A stretch of 64,000 nucleotides of DNA, taken from NCBI RefSeq assembly GCF_016745505.1, contig NZ_JAERUC010000028.1:55679-119678 (forward strand), written 5' to 3'. Shown here piece by piece: positions 43,801 through 52,209 of the stretch. How positions within the stretch are numbered: position 1 is the first letter of the stretch; each line of letters opens with the position of its first letter. Under the pieces are notes generated by a model, which saw only the letters and a program-made list of their open reading frames with translations, was not told the origin of the DNA and searched no databases. The stretch is from Streptomyces silvae (GTDB taxonomy: Bacteria > Actinomycetota > Actinomycetes > Streptomycetales > Streptomycetaceae). The translations under genes and the position numbers were made by a program.

Positions 43801-44649
43801 GCCGCGGAGCAGCTGCGTGCGGAGGCCCGTCAGGAGGCGGACCGGCTGCTGGACGAGGCGCGCGAGGCCGCGGCGAAGCGCCGTGCCGACGCCGCCGAAC
43901 AGGCCGACCAGCTCGTGGCGAAGGCCCAGGAGGAGGCGCTGCGCGCCGCCACCGAGGCCGAGCAGCAGGCCGACAGCATGGTCGGTGCCGCGCGCAACGA
44001 GGCGGTCCGGATCACCTCGGAGGCCACCGTCGAGGGCAACTCCCTGGTGGAGCGGGCCCGTACGGACGCGGACGAGCTGCTGGTCGGCGCCCGCCGGGAC
44101 GCCACCGCGACGCGGGAGCGGGCCGAGGAGCTCAGGACCCGGATCGAGAGCGAGATCGAGGAGCTGCACGAGCGCGCCAGGCGCGAGACCTCGGAGCAGA
44201 TGAAGACGGCGGGCGAGCGCGTCGACAAGCTGATGAAGGCGGCGACGGAACAGCGGGCCGAGGCCGAGGCGAAGGCCAAGGAGCTGCTGTCGGACGCGAA
44301 TTCGGAGGCGAGCAAGGTCCGTATCGCCGCCGTGAAGCGCGCCGAGTCGCTCCTCAAGGAGGCCGAGACCAAGAAGGCCGAGCTGACCCGGGTCGCCGAG
44401 AAGCTGCGCGCCGACGCCGAGGCCGAGGCGAAGCAGATCGTCGACGAGGGCCGCCGGGAGCTGGACCTGCTGGTCCGCAGGCGCGAGGACATCAATACGG
44501 AGATCTCCCGTGTCCAGGACGTCCTGGAGGCGTTGGAGTCTTTCGAGGCTCCGGGCGGTACGGGTAAGGCCTCGGGCGGCGGTGCCGGTGGCGTCAAGGC
44601 CGGTGCGGCGGCGGGCAACCGGTCGGGGGGCAAGGCGTCGGACGGGTAG
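40855..44649 (+). CDS. scy: Scy, giant coiled-coil polarity scaffold
   Basis: 1264 aa, almost wholly Ala/Glu/Arg-rich alpha-helix with long hendecad-type coiled coil and no catalytic domain. The N-terminus VRGYESQQSHRAGDDHLSRFEAEMDRLKTDREKA with DLGYQVEVLRAKLHEARR matches Streptomyces Scy, which marks future hyphal tips and organises the tip polarisome with DivIVA and FilP. The C-terminus is a Gly/Ala/Lys linker after IVDEGRRELDLLVRRREDINTEISRVQDVLEALESF. GTG 40855; leader carries two structured repeats. filP follows. A 1510-codon antisense open frame is a composition artefact. Confidence 0.94.
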   Translation: MRGYESQQSHRAGDDHLSRFEAEMDRLKTDREKAVQHAEDLGYQVEVLRAKLHEARRNLATRPAHDSADIGYQAEQMLRNAQIQADQLRTDAERELREARAQTQRILQEHAEHQARLQAELHTEAVQRRQRLDQELAERRQTVESHVNENVAWAEQLRARTESQARRLLDESRTEAEQSLAAARAEAARLADETRRRVNSEAESARAEAEATLLRARRDAERLLDAASTQAQEATSHAEQLRSTATAETEQTRQQTAELNRTAEQRMQEAETRLREARLEAEKVLAEAKEAAVKRLAGAESQNEQRTRTAKSEIARLVGEATKQAEALKEEAEQALVDARAEAERVVAEAAEKARTLAAEDAAAQLAKAARSAEEVLTRASDDAKSTTRAAGEEADRIRREAEAEADRLRGEAAEQADQLKGAAKDDTKEYRAKTVELQEEARRLRGEAEQLRSEAVAEGERIRGEARREAVQQLEEGARTAEELLTKAKADAEELRTSAGTESERVRTEAAERAATLRKQAEEALERSRAEAEKVRAEAEEQATALTAAAEKAAEALREETERGVEARKTEAAEELARLHTEAEARVTAAEEALGEARTEAERIRRETSEESERLRAEAAERVRTLQEQATREAESLRTEAAADAAQSRSEGESVAVRLRSEAAAEAERLKTEAQESADRVRSEAAAAAERVGAEAAEALAAAQEEANRRRRAAEEALDSARAEAEQERERAREQSEELLASARKRVEEAQAEAQRLVEEAESRATELVSAAEQTAQQVRDSVAGLQEQAEEEIAGLRSAAEHSAERTKTEAQEEADRVRSDAYAERERATEDANRVRQVAHDEAEAAKTLAERTVSEAITESEKLRSDTSEYSQRVRTEASDALASAEQDAARARGEAREDANRIRSEAAAQADRLMAEATSESERIRTEATEQSERFVGEATAEAERLRAEAAQTVGSAQEHAARTREEAERLRADAESAAEQLRAEARQEADRLLDEAREAAAKRRADAAEQADQLVAKAQEEALRAATEAEQQADSMVGAARNEAVRITSEATVEGNSLVERARTDADELLVGARRDATATRERAEELRTRIESEIEELHERARRETSEQMKTAGERVDKLMKAATEQRAEAEAKAKELLSDANSEASKVRIAAVKRAESLLKEAETKKAELTRVAEKLRADAEAEAKQIVDEGRRELDLLVRRREDINTEISRVQDVLEALESFEAPGGTGKASGGGAGGVKAGAAAGNRSGGKASDG

Positions 44650-44658
44650 CCGCACACC

Positions 44659-44735
44659 TAGGGTCTTTCGTTTGGATCAGGCTGGATCAGGCACCAGACC
44701 TCGCGAGCCCGGCATGATCCGAACTAAAGACCCTA
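44659..44735. mobile_element. 77-bp MITE-like inverted-repeat element
   Basis: Imperfect 24-bp terminal inverted repeats (21/24 match) beginning TAGGGTCTTT and ending AAAGACCCTA, with TA at both outer ends. The interior has a short GGATCAGGC duplication and no ORF. It lies 10 bp after the scy stop, and the hairpin could also stop scy transcription. Size and structure fit a non-autonomous transposon remnant, with TA target duplication. Confidence 0.6.
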
Positions 44736-44832
44736 ATTCGCCATGAACATTCAAACCTTCGGGTCGCAAGCGCTCCGGGGGTCAGCCACTCAAAAGGGGT
44801 GTCATTCTCCATACCAAAGCGGCATCTTCACG

Positions 44833-44859
44833 TTGACACGCCGCTCCGGCCCCTAGGAT
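44833..44859 (+). promoter_or_regulatory. Predicted filP promoter
   Basis: TTGACA (44833-44838) - 15 bp - TAGGAT (44854-44859), both hexamers near consensus though the spacer is short. It predicts a ~35-nt leader before the filP ATG with AGGAA. Confidence 0.65.
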
Positions 44860-44899
44860 TCCCTCTAACACCTCACCGGTCTCATTCGACAGGAACCCC

Positions 44900-45838
44900 A
44901 TGAGCGACCCTTCCTCCCCCTTCGGCTTCGAGCTCGTGCGACGTGGATACGACCGCGGTCAGGTGGACGACCGCATTACCAAACTCGTCGCCGACCGTGA
45001 CAGCGCCCTCGCCCGCATCACCTCTCTCGAGAAGCGCATCGAGGAACTCCACCTCGAGACGCAGAACGCCCAGGCCCAGGTCAACGACGCCGAGCCGTCG
45101 TACGCCGGGCTCGGTGCCCGCGTCGAGAAGATCCTCCGCCTCGCCGAGGAGGAGGCGAAGGACCTGCGTGAGGAGGCCCGCCGCGCAGCCGAGCAGCACC
45201 GCGAGCTGGCCGAGTCGGCCGCCCAGCAGGTGCGCAACGACGCGGAGACCTTCGCCGCGGAGCGCAAGGCGAAGGCCGAGGACGAAGGCGTCCGTATCGT
45301 CGAGAAGGCCAAGGGCGAAGCGGGCACGCTGCGCACCGACGCCCAGAAGGACGCCCAGCAGAAGCGCGAGGAGGCGGACGCCCTCTTCGAGGAGACCCGC
45401 GCCAAGGCCGCCCAGGCCGCCGCGGACTTCGAGACGAACCTCGCCAAGCGCCGCGAGCAGTCGGAGCGCGACCTCGCGTCCCGTCAGGCCAAGGCCGAGA
45501 AGCGTCTGGCCGAGATCGAGCACCGCGCCGAGCAGCTCCGCCTGGAGGCCGAGAAGCTCCGTACGGACGCCGAGCGCCGGGCCCGTCAGACGGTCGAGAC
45601 GGCACAGCGTCAGGCCGAGGACATCGTGGCCGACGCCAACGCCAAGGCCGACCGGATCCGCAGCGAGTCGGAGCGCGAGCTGGCGGCGCTGACCAACCGC
45701 CGCGACTCGATCAACGCCCAGCTGACCAACGTCCGCGAGATGCTGGCGACGCTGACGGGTGCCGCGGTCGCCGCCGCCGGCTCCCCGGCGGAGGACGAGT
45801 CCGCCACCCGTGGGGTCCCCGCCCAGCAGACCCGCTGA
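44900..45838 (+). CDS. filP: FilP, intermediate-filament-like coiled-coil protein
   Basis: 312 aa. The N-terminal motif FGFELVRRGYDRGQVDDRITKLVADRD is DivIVA-like, followed by ~230 residues of Ala/Glu/Lys/Arg coiled coil and a short disordered tail (AAAGSPAEDESATRGVPAQQTR). It matches FilP of Streptomyces, which forms a stress-bearing network behind hyphal tips and interacts with Scy and DivIVA. It has its own near-consensus promoter, so it can be expressed apart from scy. Scy and FilP share repeat composition and probably a common origin. Confidence 0.94.
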   Translation: MSDPSSPFGFELVRRGYDRGQVDDRITKLVADRDSALARITSLEKRIEELHLETQNAQAQVNDAEPSYAGLGARVEKILRLAEEEAKDLREEARRAAEQHRELAESAAQQVRNDAETFAAERKAKAEDEGVRIVEKAKGEAGTLRTDAQKDAQQKREEADALFEETRAKAAQAAADFETNLAKRREQSERDLASRQAKAEKRLAEIEHRAEQLRLEAEKLRTDAERRARQTVETAQRQAEDIVADANAKADRIRSESERELAALTNRRDSINAQLTNVREMLATLTGAAVAAAGSPAEDESATRGVPAQQTR

Positions 45839-45867
45839 GCAACACCTGCATCAGCTGTACCCCTTTA

Positions 45868-45904
45868 CGCGCCCGGTTCCGCCTTTGTGGTGGCGCCGGG
45901 CGCG
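45868..45904 (+). terminator. Terminator after filP
   Basis: 9-bp GC stem (45868-45876 with 45896-45904) around an inner GC hairpin, 30 bp after the filP stop. Confidence 0.55.
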
Positions 45905-45925
45905 CGGGCGTTCTAGCGTGATCGC

Positions 45926-46933
45926 ATGATCGAGCTCGACGGCCTCACCAAACGCTTCGGCAACAAGGTTGCCGTCGACCATCTGTCATGCCGGGTCAGA
46001 CCGGGAATGGTGACGGGGTTCCTCGGCCCGAACGGGGCGGGCAAGTCCACGACGATGCGCATGATGCTCGACCTCGACAACCCGACCAGCGGCTCGGTGC
46101 GGATCGACGGCCGTCACTACCGTGACCTCCAGGAGCCGCTCAAGCACATCGGGGCGCTGCTGGACGCCAAGTCGATGCACGGCGGGCGCAGCGCGTACAA
46201 CAACCTCCTCTGTCTCGCCCAGAGCAACCGCATCCCGACGAGCCGGGTCTCCCAGGTGCTGGACACGGTCGGTCTGACCGCGGTGGCGAAGAAGAAGTCC
46301 AAGGGCTTCTCCCTCGGGATGGGCCAGCGGCTGGGAATCGCGGCGGCGCTGCTGGGCGACCCCGAGATCCTCATGTTCGACGAGCCCGTCAACGGCCTGG
46401 ACCCCGAGGGCATCCACTGGATCAGGAATCTGATGAAGACGCTCGCCTCGGAAGGCCGGACGATCTTCGTCTCCTCGCACCTGATGAGTGAAATGGCCCT
46501 GACCGCAGACCACTTGATCGTCATCGGGCAGGGCAAGCTGCTCGCGGACACGTCGATGGCCGACTTCATCCACGAGAACTCGCGCAGTTACGTGCGGATG
46601 CGCTCCCCGGAGCAGGAGCGCCTGCGCGATCTGCTGCACGCCGAGGGCATCGTCGCGGTCGAGTCGGGCAACGGCACGCTGGAGATCGACGGCGAGGCCC
46701 CGGAGCGGCTCGGTGAGCTCGCCGGCCGGCACGGGATCGTGCTGCACGAGCTGAGCGCCCAGCGCGCCTCCCTGGAGGAGGCCTTCATGCAGATGACCGC
46801 GGGGTCCGTGGAGTACCACGCCCACTCCGACCGCGACGGTGCCGAACCGCCCCCGGTGGGCCCGCACTGGGGCGAGCAGTGGAATCAGCAGCAGTCCGGC
46901 GGCGCGGCCGGCGACCGCGCGAAGGAGGTGTGA
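45926..46933 (+). CDS. ABC-2 transporter ATPase (module A)
   Basis: 335 aa. Walker A GPNGAGKST (residues ~33-41), C-loop GFSLGMGQRLGIAAAL (BcrA-type form of LSGGQ), Walker B ILMFDEP and switch His SSHLMSEM. The C-terminal ~100 residues are a regulatory extension with a Pro/Gln-rich end. The ATG at 45926 is 6 nt after a TAGCGT hexamer (45914-45919), suggesting a leaderless mRNA. It pairs with the permease at 46939. BcrA-like exporters move antimicrobials or lipids; the cargo is unknown. Confidence 0.92.
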   Translation: MIELDGLTKRFGNKVAVDHLSCRVRPGMVTGFLGPNGAGKSTTMRMMLDLDNPTSGSVRIDGRHYRDLQEPLKHIGALLDAKSMHGGRSAYNNLLCLAQSNRIPTSRVSQVLDTVGLTAVAKKKSKGFSLGMGQRLGIAAALLGDPEILMFDEPVNGLDPEGIHWIRNLMKTLASEGRTIFVSSHLMSEMALTADHLIVIGQGKLLADTSMADFIHENSRSYVRMRSPEQERLRDLLHAEGIVAVESGNGTLEIDGEAPERLGELAGRHGIVLHELSAQRASLEEAFMQMTAGSVEYHAHSDRDGAEPPPVGPHWGEQWNQQQSGGAAGDRAKEV

Positions 46934-46938
46934 GGGCG

Positions 46939-47718
46939 ATGGCATCGGTACCCGCGGTCCTGAATTCCGAGTGGACCAAGATCCGTACGGTCTCCTCCAC
47001 CACCTGGACGCTGATCTGCGCGTTCCTCGTCACCGTCGCCATGGGCGCCGCCCTGAGCGCCCTGCTGAACAGCCAGTTCGACGACCTCTCCTCCGCCGAG
47101 CGGGCCACCTTCGACCCGACCTACGTGAGCTTCTCCGGGATGGTCCTGGGGCAGCTGGCGATGGTCGTCTTCGGGGTCCTGGTGGTGGGCACGGAGTACA
47201 GCTCCGGCATGATCCGCACCTCGCTCTCCGCGGTGCCGCAGCGCGGCTCGTTCCTCTTCAGCAAGATCGCGGTGGCGGGCGTCCTGGCGCTGCTCGTCGG
47301 CCTCGCCACCAGCTTCGTGACCTTCTTCCTCGGCCAGGCCCTGCTCGGCGACCGCGGCACGGACATCGGCGCGGAGAACGTGCTGCGCGCGGTCGTCGGC
47401 GGCGGCATCTACATGGGCCTGATCGCGGTCTTCTCCATGGGCGTCGCCACGATGCTGCGCAGCTCGATGCTGTCGCTCGGCATCCTGATGCCGTTCTTCT
47501 TCCTCGTCTCGCAGATCCTGACGGCGGTCCCGGGCGCCAAGAGCGTGGCCCGCTACTTCCCCGACCAGGCCGGATCCAAGATCATGCAGGTGGTCCCGGA
47601 CGCCATGAACAGCGATCCGGCGCCGTACGGGCCGTGGGCCGGGCTGGGGATCATGGCGCTGTGGGTGATCGCGGCGCTGGTCGGCGGCTACCTCGTACTG
47701 AAGAAGCGGGACGCCTGA
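46939..47718 (+). CDS. ABC-2 transporter permease (module A)
   Basis: 259 aa with six hydrophobic helices and the ABC-2 N-terminal signature NSEWTKIRTVSSTTWTL. ATG 46939 lies 5 bp after the ATPase stop, with a GAAGGAGGTG ribosome site overlapping that stop. No signal peptide. Its partner is the ATPase at 45926. The conserved short loops (GTEYSSGMIRTSLSAVP) recur in the permease of module B, showing the two modules are paralogues. Confidence 0.9.
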   Translation: MASVPAVLNSEWTKIRTVSSTTWTLICAFLVTVAMGAALSALLNSQFDDLSSAERATFDPTYVSFSGMVLGQLAMVVFGVLVVGTEYSSGMIRTSLSAVPQRGSFLFSKIAVAGVLALLVGLATSFVTFFLGQALLGDRGTDIGAENVLRAVVGGGIYMGLIAVFSMGVATMLRSSMLSLGILMPFFFLVSQILTAVPGAKSVARYFPDQAGSKIMQVVPDAMNSDPAPYGPWAGLGIMALWVIAALVGGYLVLKKRDA

Positions 47719-47854
47719 CCGGCCCCCGGACGCGGGCGCTCCGCGTGACGGCTTGGCCGGAACCGCCCGCGGCTGGTTATCCTCCTAACTCTTGACGGGG
47801 GCGTGCGGCCACAGGCCTGGGCCCCGACGACAGATACGTCGATGGGGCTGGAGA

Positions 47855-49012
47855 ATGATCGAGGCAGTCGGCCTGACCAAGCGCTACGGCGCGAAGACGG
47901 CCGTGCACAACCTTTCCTTCCAGGTGCGCCCGGGCGCCGTCACGGGTTTCCTCGGTCCCAACGGGTCGGGCAAGTCCACCACCATGCGCATGATGCTCGG
48001 CCTGGACCGTCCGACGTCCGGGCACGTCACGATCGGCGGCCACGCCTTCCGCAGCCTTCCGAACGCCCCCCGCCAGGTCGGGGCGCTGCTCGACGCCAAG
48101 GCCGTGCACGGCGGGCGCAGCGCCCGTAACCACCTGCTGTGCCTGGCCCAGCTGGCGGGGATCCCGGTGGCCCGGGTGGACGAGGTCCTCGGCGTCGTCG
48201 GGTTGCAGGACGTCGCGAAGAAGCGGTCCAAGGGGTTCTCCCTGGGCATGGGCCAGCGGCTCGGGATCGCGGCGGCGCTCCTCGGCGACCCGCAGGTGCT
48301 GCTCTTCGACGAGCCGGTGAACGGGCTCGACCCCGAGGGCATCCTCTGGGTCCGCAATCTGATGAAGCAGCTGGCGTCCGAGGGCCGTACGGTCTTCGTC
48401 TCCAGCCACCTGATGAGCGAGATGGCGGTCACCGCCGACCATCTGATCGTGATCGGGCGCGGGCAGCTGCTCTCCGACATGAGCATCAAGGAGTTCATCT
48501 CCGCCAACTCCGCGGACTTCGCCCGGGTGCGGGTCGCGGCCGGCCCGCCGGAGGAGCGGGAGAAGCTGACGGCCTCGCTGACGGAGGCCGGGGGCGGGGT
48601 CATGACGGAGCCGGACGGAGCCCTGCGCGTCACCGGGCTGCCGCTCCCCCGCATCAGCGATCTGGCCCACGCGTCGGACGTACGGCTGTGGGAGCTCTCG
48701 CCGCACCAGGCCTCGCTGGAGGAGGCGTACATGCGGATGACGCAGTCCGCCGTGGACTACCGCTCGACGGCGGACGCCAAGGAGGGCCTCCAGCCGCCTC
48801 CGCCGGGCTACGGGCAGCCCGGACACCAGCCGTTCGGCCCCGAGGGGTACGGGCAGCACCCGGCCCCGCCGGAGGTCCCGCAGCAGAGCTGGTACGCCCC
48901 GCCGCCCCCGGGACAGAACCCGTACGCCGGCGCGCCCGCGCCCCACGCCGCGCCCGCCCCCGCACCTGCCGCGGACCCGGCCGGACGCAAGAGCAGCGAG
49001 GACCCCCGATGA
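47855..49012 (+). CDS. ABC-2 transporter ATPase (module B)
   Basis: 385 aa; closely similar to the ATPase of module A over its first 240 residues (GPNGSGKSTTMRMMLGL, GFSLGMGQRLGIAAALLGDP, LLFDEPVNGLDPEG). It differs by a ~90-residue C-terminal tail rich in Pro, Gly, Tyr and Gln (residues ~310-385), likely disordered and possibly a docking tether. ATG 47855. It is coupled to its permease (4-bp overlap). Same family and probably duplicated from module A. Confidence 0.92.
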   Translation: MIEAVGLTKRYGAKTAVHNLSFQVRPGAVTGFLGPNGSGKSTTMRMMLGLDRPTSGHVTIGGHAFRSLPNAPRQVGALLDAKAVHGGRSARNHLLCLAQLAGIPVARVDEVLGVVGLQDVAKKRSKGFSLGMGQRLGIAAALLGDPQVLLFDEPVNGLDPEGILWVRNLMKQLASEGRTVFVSSHLMSEMAVTADHLIVIGRGQLLSDMSIKEFISANSADFARVRVAAGPPEEREKLTASLTEAGGGVMTEPDGALRVTGLPLPRISDLAHASDVRLWELSPHQASLEEAYMRMTQSAVDYRSTADAKEGLQPPPPGYGQPGHQPFGPEGYGQHPAPPEVPQQSWYAPPPPGQNPYAGAPAPHAAPAPAPAADPAGRKSSEDPR

Positions 49013-49869
49013 CGATGCCGCCGCAGGCGCACCCGGCCGCCCAGCCGCCGCAGCAGCAGGGCTGGAACGGCGCACCCGGTCCGTACGCCTCCCCGATCCC
49101 CGTCCGCACTCCCGGGCTCGGTGACGCGATCGCCTCCGAGTGGACGAAGATCCGCTCCGTGCGCTCCACGATGTGGACGCTCGGCGTGATGATCGTGCTC
49201 CTGATCGGCGTCGGGCTGCTCACCGCGTTCGCCGTGAGCGTGTCGGACGCCCCGATGGACGAGACCCCCGTGCTCAGCCTCGGGTTCTTCGGCGTCCTGC
49301 TCGGGTCGATCTGCGTGATCACCCTCGGCGTGCTGACCATCGCGTCCGAGTACGGCACCGGGATGATCCGTACGACGCTGACCGCCTGCCCGAGCCGCGC
49401 CCGGATCCTCTTCGCGAAGTCGATCGTCTTCTTCCTGCTCGCCTTCACGATCACCACGGTGACCACCGGGATCGTCGGCGTCCTGCAGACGGCCATGCTG
49501 GACGGCGCGACGCCCGACACCGGTTTCTGGGTGCGCTCCACGGTCGGGATCGGCCTCTACGTCGCGACGCTCGGGCTGCTCTCTCTCGCGCTCGGGGCGA
49601 TCATCCGGCACTCGGCCGGCGCCATCACGATCATGATCGCGCTGGTGCTGCTCCCGCTCGTGCTGGCGATGTTCATGTTCTCGCCGACGCTGGCCCGGGT
49701 GCAGCAGGCGCTGTTCGAGTACTCGATCCCCAACCAGCTCGGGGCGATGTACGACGTGTCGGTGACGGCGTCGGGGCCGACCGGCTGGGAGCCGCTGTTC
49801 ATCATCCTCGGCGTGACGGCGGTGGCCATGGGCGGAGCCCTGCTGTCGCTGGACCGGCGGGACGTCTGA
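49009..49869 (+). CDS. ABC-2 transporter permease (module B)
   Basis: 286 aa; ATG overlaps the ATPase stop as ATGA. A ~40-residue Pro/Gln/Gly-rich lead that echoes the ATPase tail precedes the ABC-2 core starting IASEWTKIRSVRSTMWTLGVM, with six hydrophobic helices and ASEYGTGMIRTTLTACPSRARIL as in module A. The matching disordered regions on ATPase and permease suggest they interact. Cargo unknown. Confidence 0.9.
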   Translation: MTMPPQAHPAAQPPQQQGWNGAPGPYASPIPVRTPGLGDAIASEWTKIRSVRSTMWTLGVMIVLLIGVGLLTAFAVSVSDAPMDETPVLSLGFFGVLLGSICVITLGVLTIASEYGTGMIRTTLTACPSRARILFAKSIVFFLLAFTITTVTTGIVGVLQTAMLDGATPDTGFWVRSTVGIGLYVATLGLLSLALGAIIRHSAGAITIMIALVLLPLVLAMFMFSPTLARVQQALFEYSIPNQLGAMYDVSVTASGPTGWEPLFIILGVTAVAMGGALLSLDRRDV

Positions 49870-49885
49870 GCCGCTGCGGCCCCGC

Positions 49886-50227
49886 TCAGTAGCGGGGGGC
49901 GTTCCTGGACCGCTGCACCCGTGTGGTGCGGCGGTCCTTCGCGTTCCAGCAGGCCTTGTGCCAGTGCCTGCGGTCGTCGATCCCGCCGAACTCGGGCCAC
50001 GCGACGAGGTGCGGGACCCCGGAGGGGATCTCCTGGTCGCAGCCGGGGCAGCGGTAGCGCTTGCCCGCCGCGCTCGCGCCGCTCACCGGGCGCACCGACC
50101 ACTCCTCGCCCTGCCAGCTCTCCGTGGCGCCGCCCCCGCCGTACCGCTCCCCCGCGCCTCGTGCGTTGCCGGTAGGACTCTCGCCGCCTCGGGGGCGGTT
50201 GCGGCGCGGGGACACGGGACACCTCAC
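49886..50227 (-). CDS. Small zinc-ribbon-like protein
   Basis: 113 aa. The first ~55 residues are basic and disordered; the C-terminal half has CPGCDQEIPSG and HWHKACWNAKDRR, a likely Cys2-His-Cys metal site, with a very basic end. I recall close relatives being annotated as ATP/GTP-binding protein in Streptomyces, but no P-loop is present. The annotated GTG at 50227 is one of two in-frame choices; the other (VSPRRNRP) would trim 4 residues. A nucleic-acid or ribosome role is possible but not shown. Confidence 0.7.
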   Translation of the reverse strand: MRCPVSPRRNRPRGGESPTGNARGAGERYGGGGATESWQGEEWSVRPVSGASAAGKRYRCPGCDQEIPSGVPHLVAWPEFGGIDDRRHWHKACWNAKDRRTTRVQRSRNAPRY

Positions 50228-50430
50228 GGGGCGGGCACGAGCGGATCGGTCCCGTCCAGCCTAGAGCCACCGGCGTCCGACCTGTGTCGGGAGTGGCGGG
50301 TGAGCATCCGCGGGGCGGGTGGGTTACCGGAAAATCGCAACAACTTCGCCGTGGACCGTGCCTTTGGCACGTGTCAGACGTTGTTGCCAGTGGGGGGACA
50401 GCCGCGTCGGCCGTAAGGAGGCAGAAGGCG

Positions 50431-51462
50431 ATGCGCGTAGGAACGTTCGTACTGGCGGCTCAGTTTCCGGGCCAGGGGCAGGGTGAGGCCCTGCACCGGG
50501 CCGTCCGCTCCGCGGAGGTCGCGGAGGAGTCCGGGCTCGATTCCGTCTGGCTGGCGGAGCACCACTTCGTGCCGTACGGGGTGTGCCCGTCCGCCACGAC
50601 CCTGGCCGCGCTGCTGCTCGGCCGCACCCGCAGGATCCGCGTGGGCACGGCGGTGAGCGTGCTGCCCAACCAGCACCCGGTGATGCTCGGCGAGCAGGCC
50701 GCGCTGCTGCACCTGACCAGCGGCGGACGCTTCTCCCTCGGGGTGGGGCGTGGCGGCCCCTGGGTCGACCTGGAGGTGTTCGGAGGCGGTCTCGGGGCGT
50801 ACGAGAAGGGCTTCCCCGAGGCGCTGGAGCTGCTGCTCGACTGGCTGGGCAAGCCCCGGGTGGCGGGGAGCGGGGAGCGCTACGGCTTCCGCGAGGTGGC
50901 CGTGGTGCCCCGTGCCGACGAGCTCCTCGGGGGCGGTCCGCCGGGCCCCGAGGTGATCGTCGCCTGCACGTCGCCGAAAAGCGTGAAACTCGCCGCTGAA
51001 AAGGGTTTGCCGATGCTCCTCGGGATGCATTGCGGCGACGAGGAGAAGGCCGACATGGTCGCTCTGTGGCGATCGGCGGCCCGGGAGGCCGGTCAGCCGG
51101 CGGAGGTCGCCGAGCGGGTAGCACATGTGTCCGCAGGGGTGGCTCAGATCGCCGACGGCCCGGCGGACGCCGTGGAGACGCTCGTGAAGGCGATGCCGGG
51201 CTGGCTGCGGCAGGGGCTCGGCGCCCATGTGACGGTCGACAACCGGCACCGGGTGATGCGGGACCCCGTGGCGTACACGGAGTTCCTCTGCGGTCTGCAT
51301 CCGGTGGGACCGCCCCGGTTCGCCGCCGACCGTCTCGCGGCCACGGCGGAGCGCACGGGCATCACCCGCTTCGCCCTCATGGTCGAGGGGTCGGGCGATC
51401 TCGCCGCGACGGAGACCAATGTGGAGCGGCTGGGCACGGAAGTGCTGCCGTTGCTGAAGTGA
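50431..51462 (+). CDS. Luciferase-like (F420/FMN) monooxygenase
   Basis: 343 aa TIM-barrel bacterial-luciferase-family oxidoreductase: EESGLDSVWLAEHHFVPYGV and IRVGTAVSVLPNQHPVMLGEQAALLHLTSGGRFSLGVGRG are family hallmarks. The ATG at 50431 has AAGGAG 10 nt before it. Members use FMN or F420; cofactor and substrate cannot be read here. The insert with CTSPKSVKLAAEKGLPMLLGMHCGDEEKADMVALW is typical of the LLM set. It stands alone and converges on the SCO5389-family gene. Confidence 0.88.
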   Translation: MRVGTFVLAAQFPGQGQGEALHRAVRSAEVAEESGLDSVWLAEHHFVPYGVCPSATTLAALLLGRTRRIRVGTAVSVLPNQHPVMLGEQAALLHLTSGGRFSLGVGRGGPWVDLEVFGGGLGAYEKGFPEALELLLDWLGKPRVAGSGERYGFREVAVVPRADELLGGGPPGPEVIVACTSPKSVKLAAEKGLPMLLGMHCGDEEKADMVALWRSAAREAGQPAEVAERVAHVSAGVAQIADGPADAVETLVKAMPGWLRQGLGAHVTVDNRHRVMRDPVAYTEFLCGLHPVGPPRFAADRLAATAERTGITRFALMVEGSGDLAATETNVERLGTEVLPLLK

Positions 51463-51559
51463 CCTGTTCACGCTGGTAGTCCTGGTGGTGCGGTGGTGCG
51501 GGAGCTGCCGCCCCGGAGCCAGTTGCACCTCCCGCGGCCCGAAGCGGCAGCAGAAGCGT

Positions 51560-51952
51560 TCAGCAGTCCCGTAGTTCGGGCGACTGGTTGAGCAACTGGC
51601 CCCTCACCGAGGTGAATCGGGCCAGCCGCTCGTCGACCGAGGCGTCCAGCGGGAACACCGCGACGCGGTGGCAGTTCTGGAATGCCAGGCGCACTCCGAA
51701 GTGCCGCTGCAGTGCGCCGCGTATCGCATCACTCGCGAGCGCACGCAGCAGCTGACCACGTGCCTGCTCGTCCGGCGGAGGCGTCTGGTTGTCGGCGAAT
51801 TCTCCGCCGTCGACCTTCAGCTGGGCCACCAGGGAGCTGATCATCTCCCATGCGTAGGGCAGGGAGGTCCGGACGCAGTCGACGAAGTCGGCTTCGTCGA
51901 CCTCGCCTCGCTCGGCCTGTTCCAACAGCGCCGGTGAGACGTCGAGCGACAT
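51560..51952 (-). CDS. SCO5389-family protein
   Basis: 130-aa soluble helical protein of a Streptomyces-wide family. The ATG at 51952 has GAGGAG 6 nt upstream. The sequence (MSLDVSPALLEQAERGEVDEADFVDCVRTSLPYAWEMISSLVAQL...) shows no enzyme motif; it has a central acidic/Gln-rich loop and three Cys. It is divergent from nucS across a 257-bp gap in which I see no clear operator. Function unknown. Confidence 0.8.
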   Translation of the reverse strand: MSLDVSPALLEQAERGEVDEADFVDCVRTSLPYAWEMISSLVAQLKVDGGEFADNQTPPPDEQARGQLLRALASDAIRGALQRHFGVRLAFQNCHRVAVFPLDASVDERLARFTSVRGQLLNQSPELRDC

Positions 51953-52209
51953 GGGTTCTCCTCTCGCGACCCCGACAGGTGGCCGGGGCCTTACGGGCAG
52001 GGCAGGGTGGCGACGCTGCGTACACAGACGGCGACCTCCTGCTTCCACGGTAAGGGCGCAGTCCGGGCCGCACCAGGAGATTGGGAACACAACCGGCCAA
52101 TAACGAACGGTCGCAAAGAGGGGCAAGCCAGATCGGTCCCGATCGGGAGTGGCACCCGAGGCGTACGGGAATCGCGTGGACCAGGGGTCGTCGAGTAGCG
52201 TTGCCGACC

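Noticed and set aside
40123..44655. 1510-codon open frame antisense to scy
   Set aside because: Leu/Gly/Arg-rich shadow of the GC-biased, repetitive scy coding strand; no domain, no start signals, and scy itself is well supported.
45926..46933. ABC ATPase lacking a functional LSGGQ
   Set aside because: SLGMGQ is the normal form of the signature loop in BcrA-type ATPases, so it is not degenerate.
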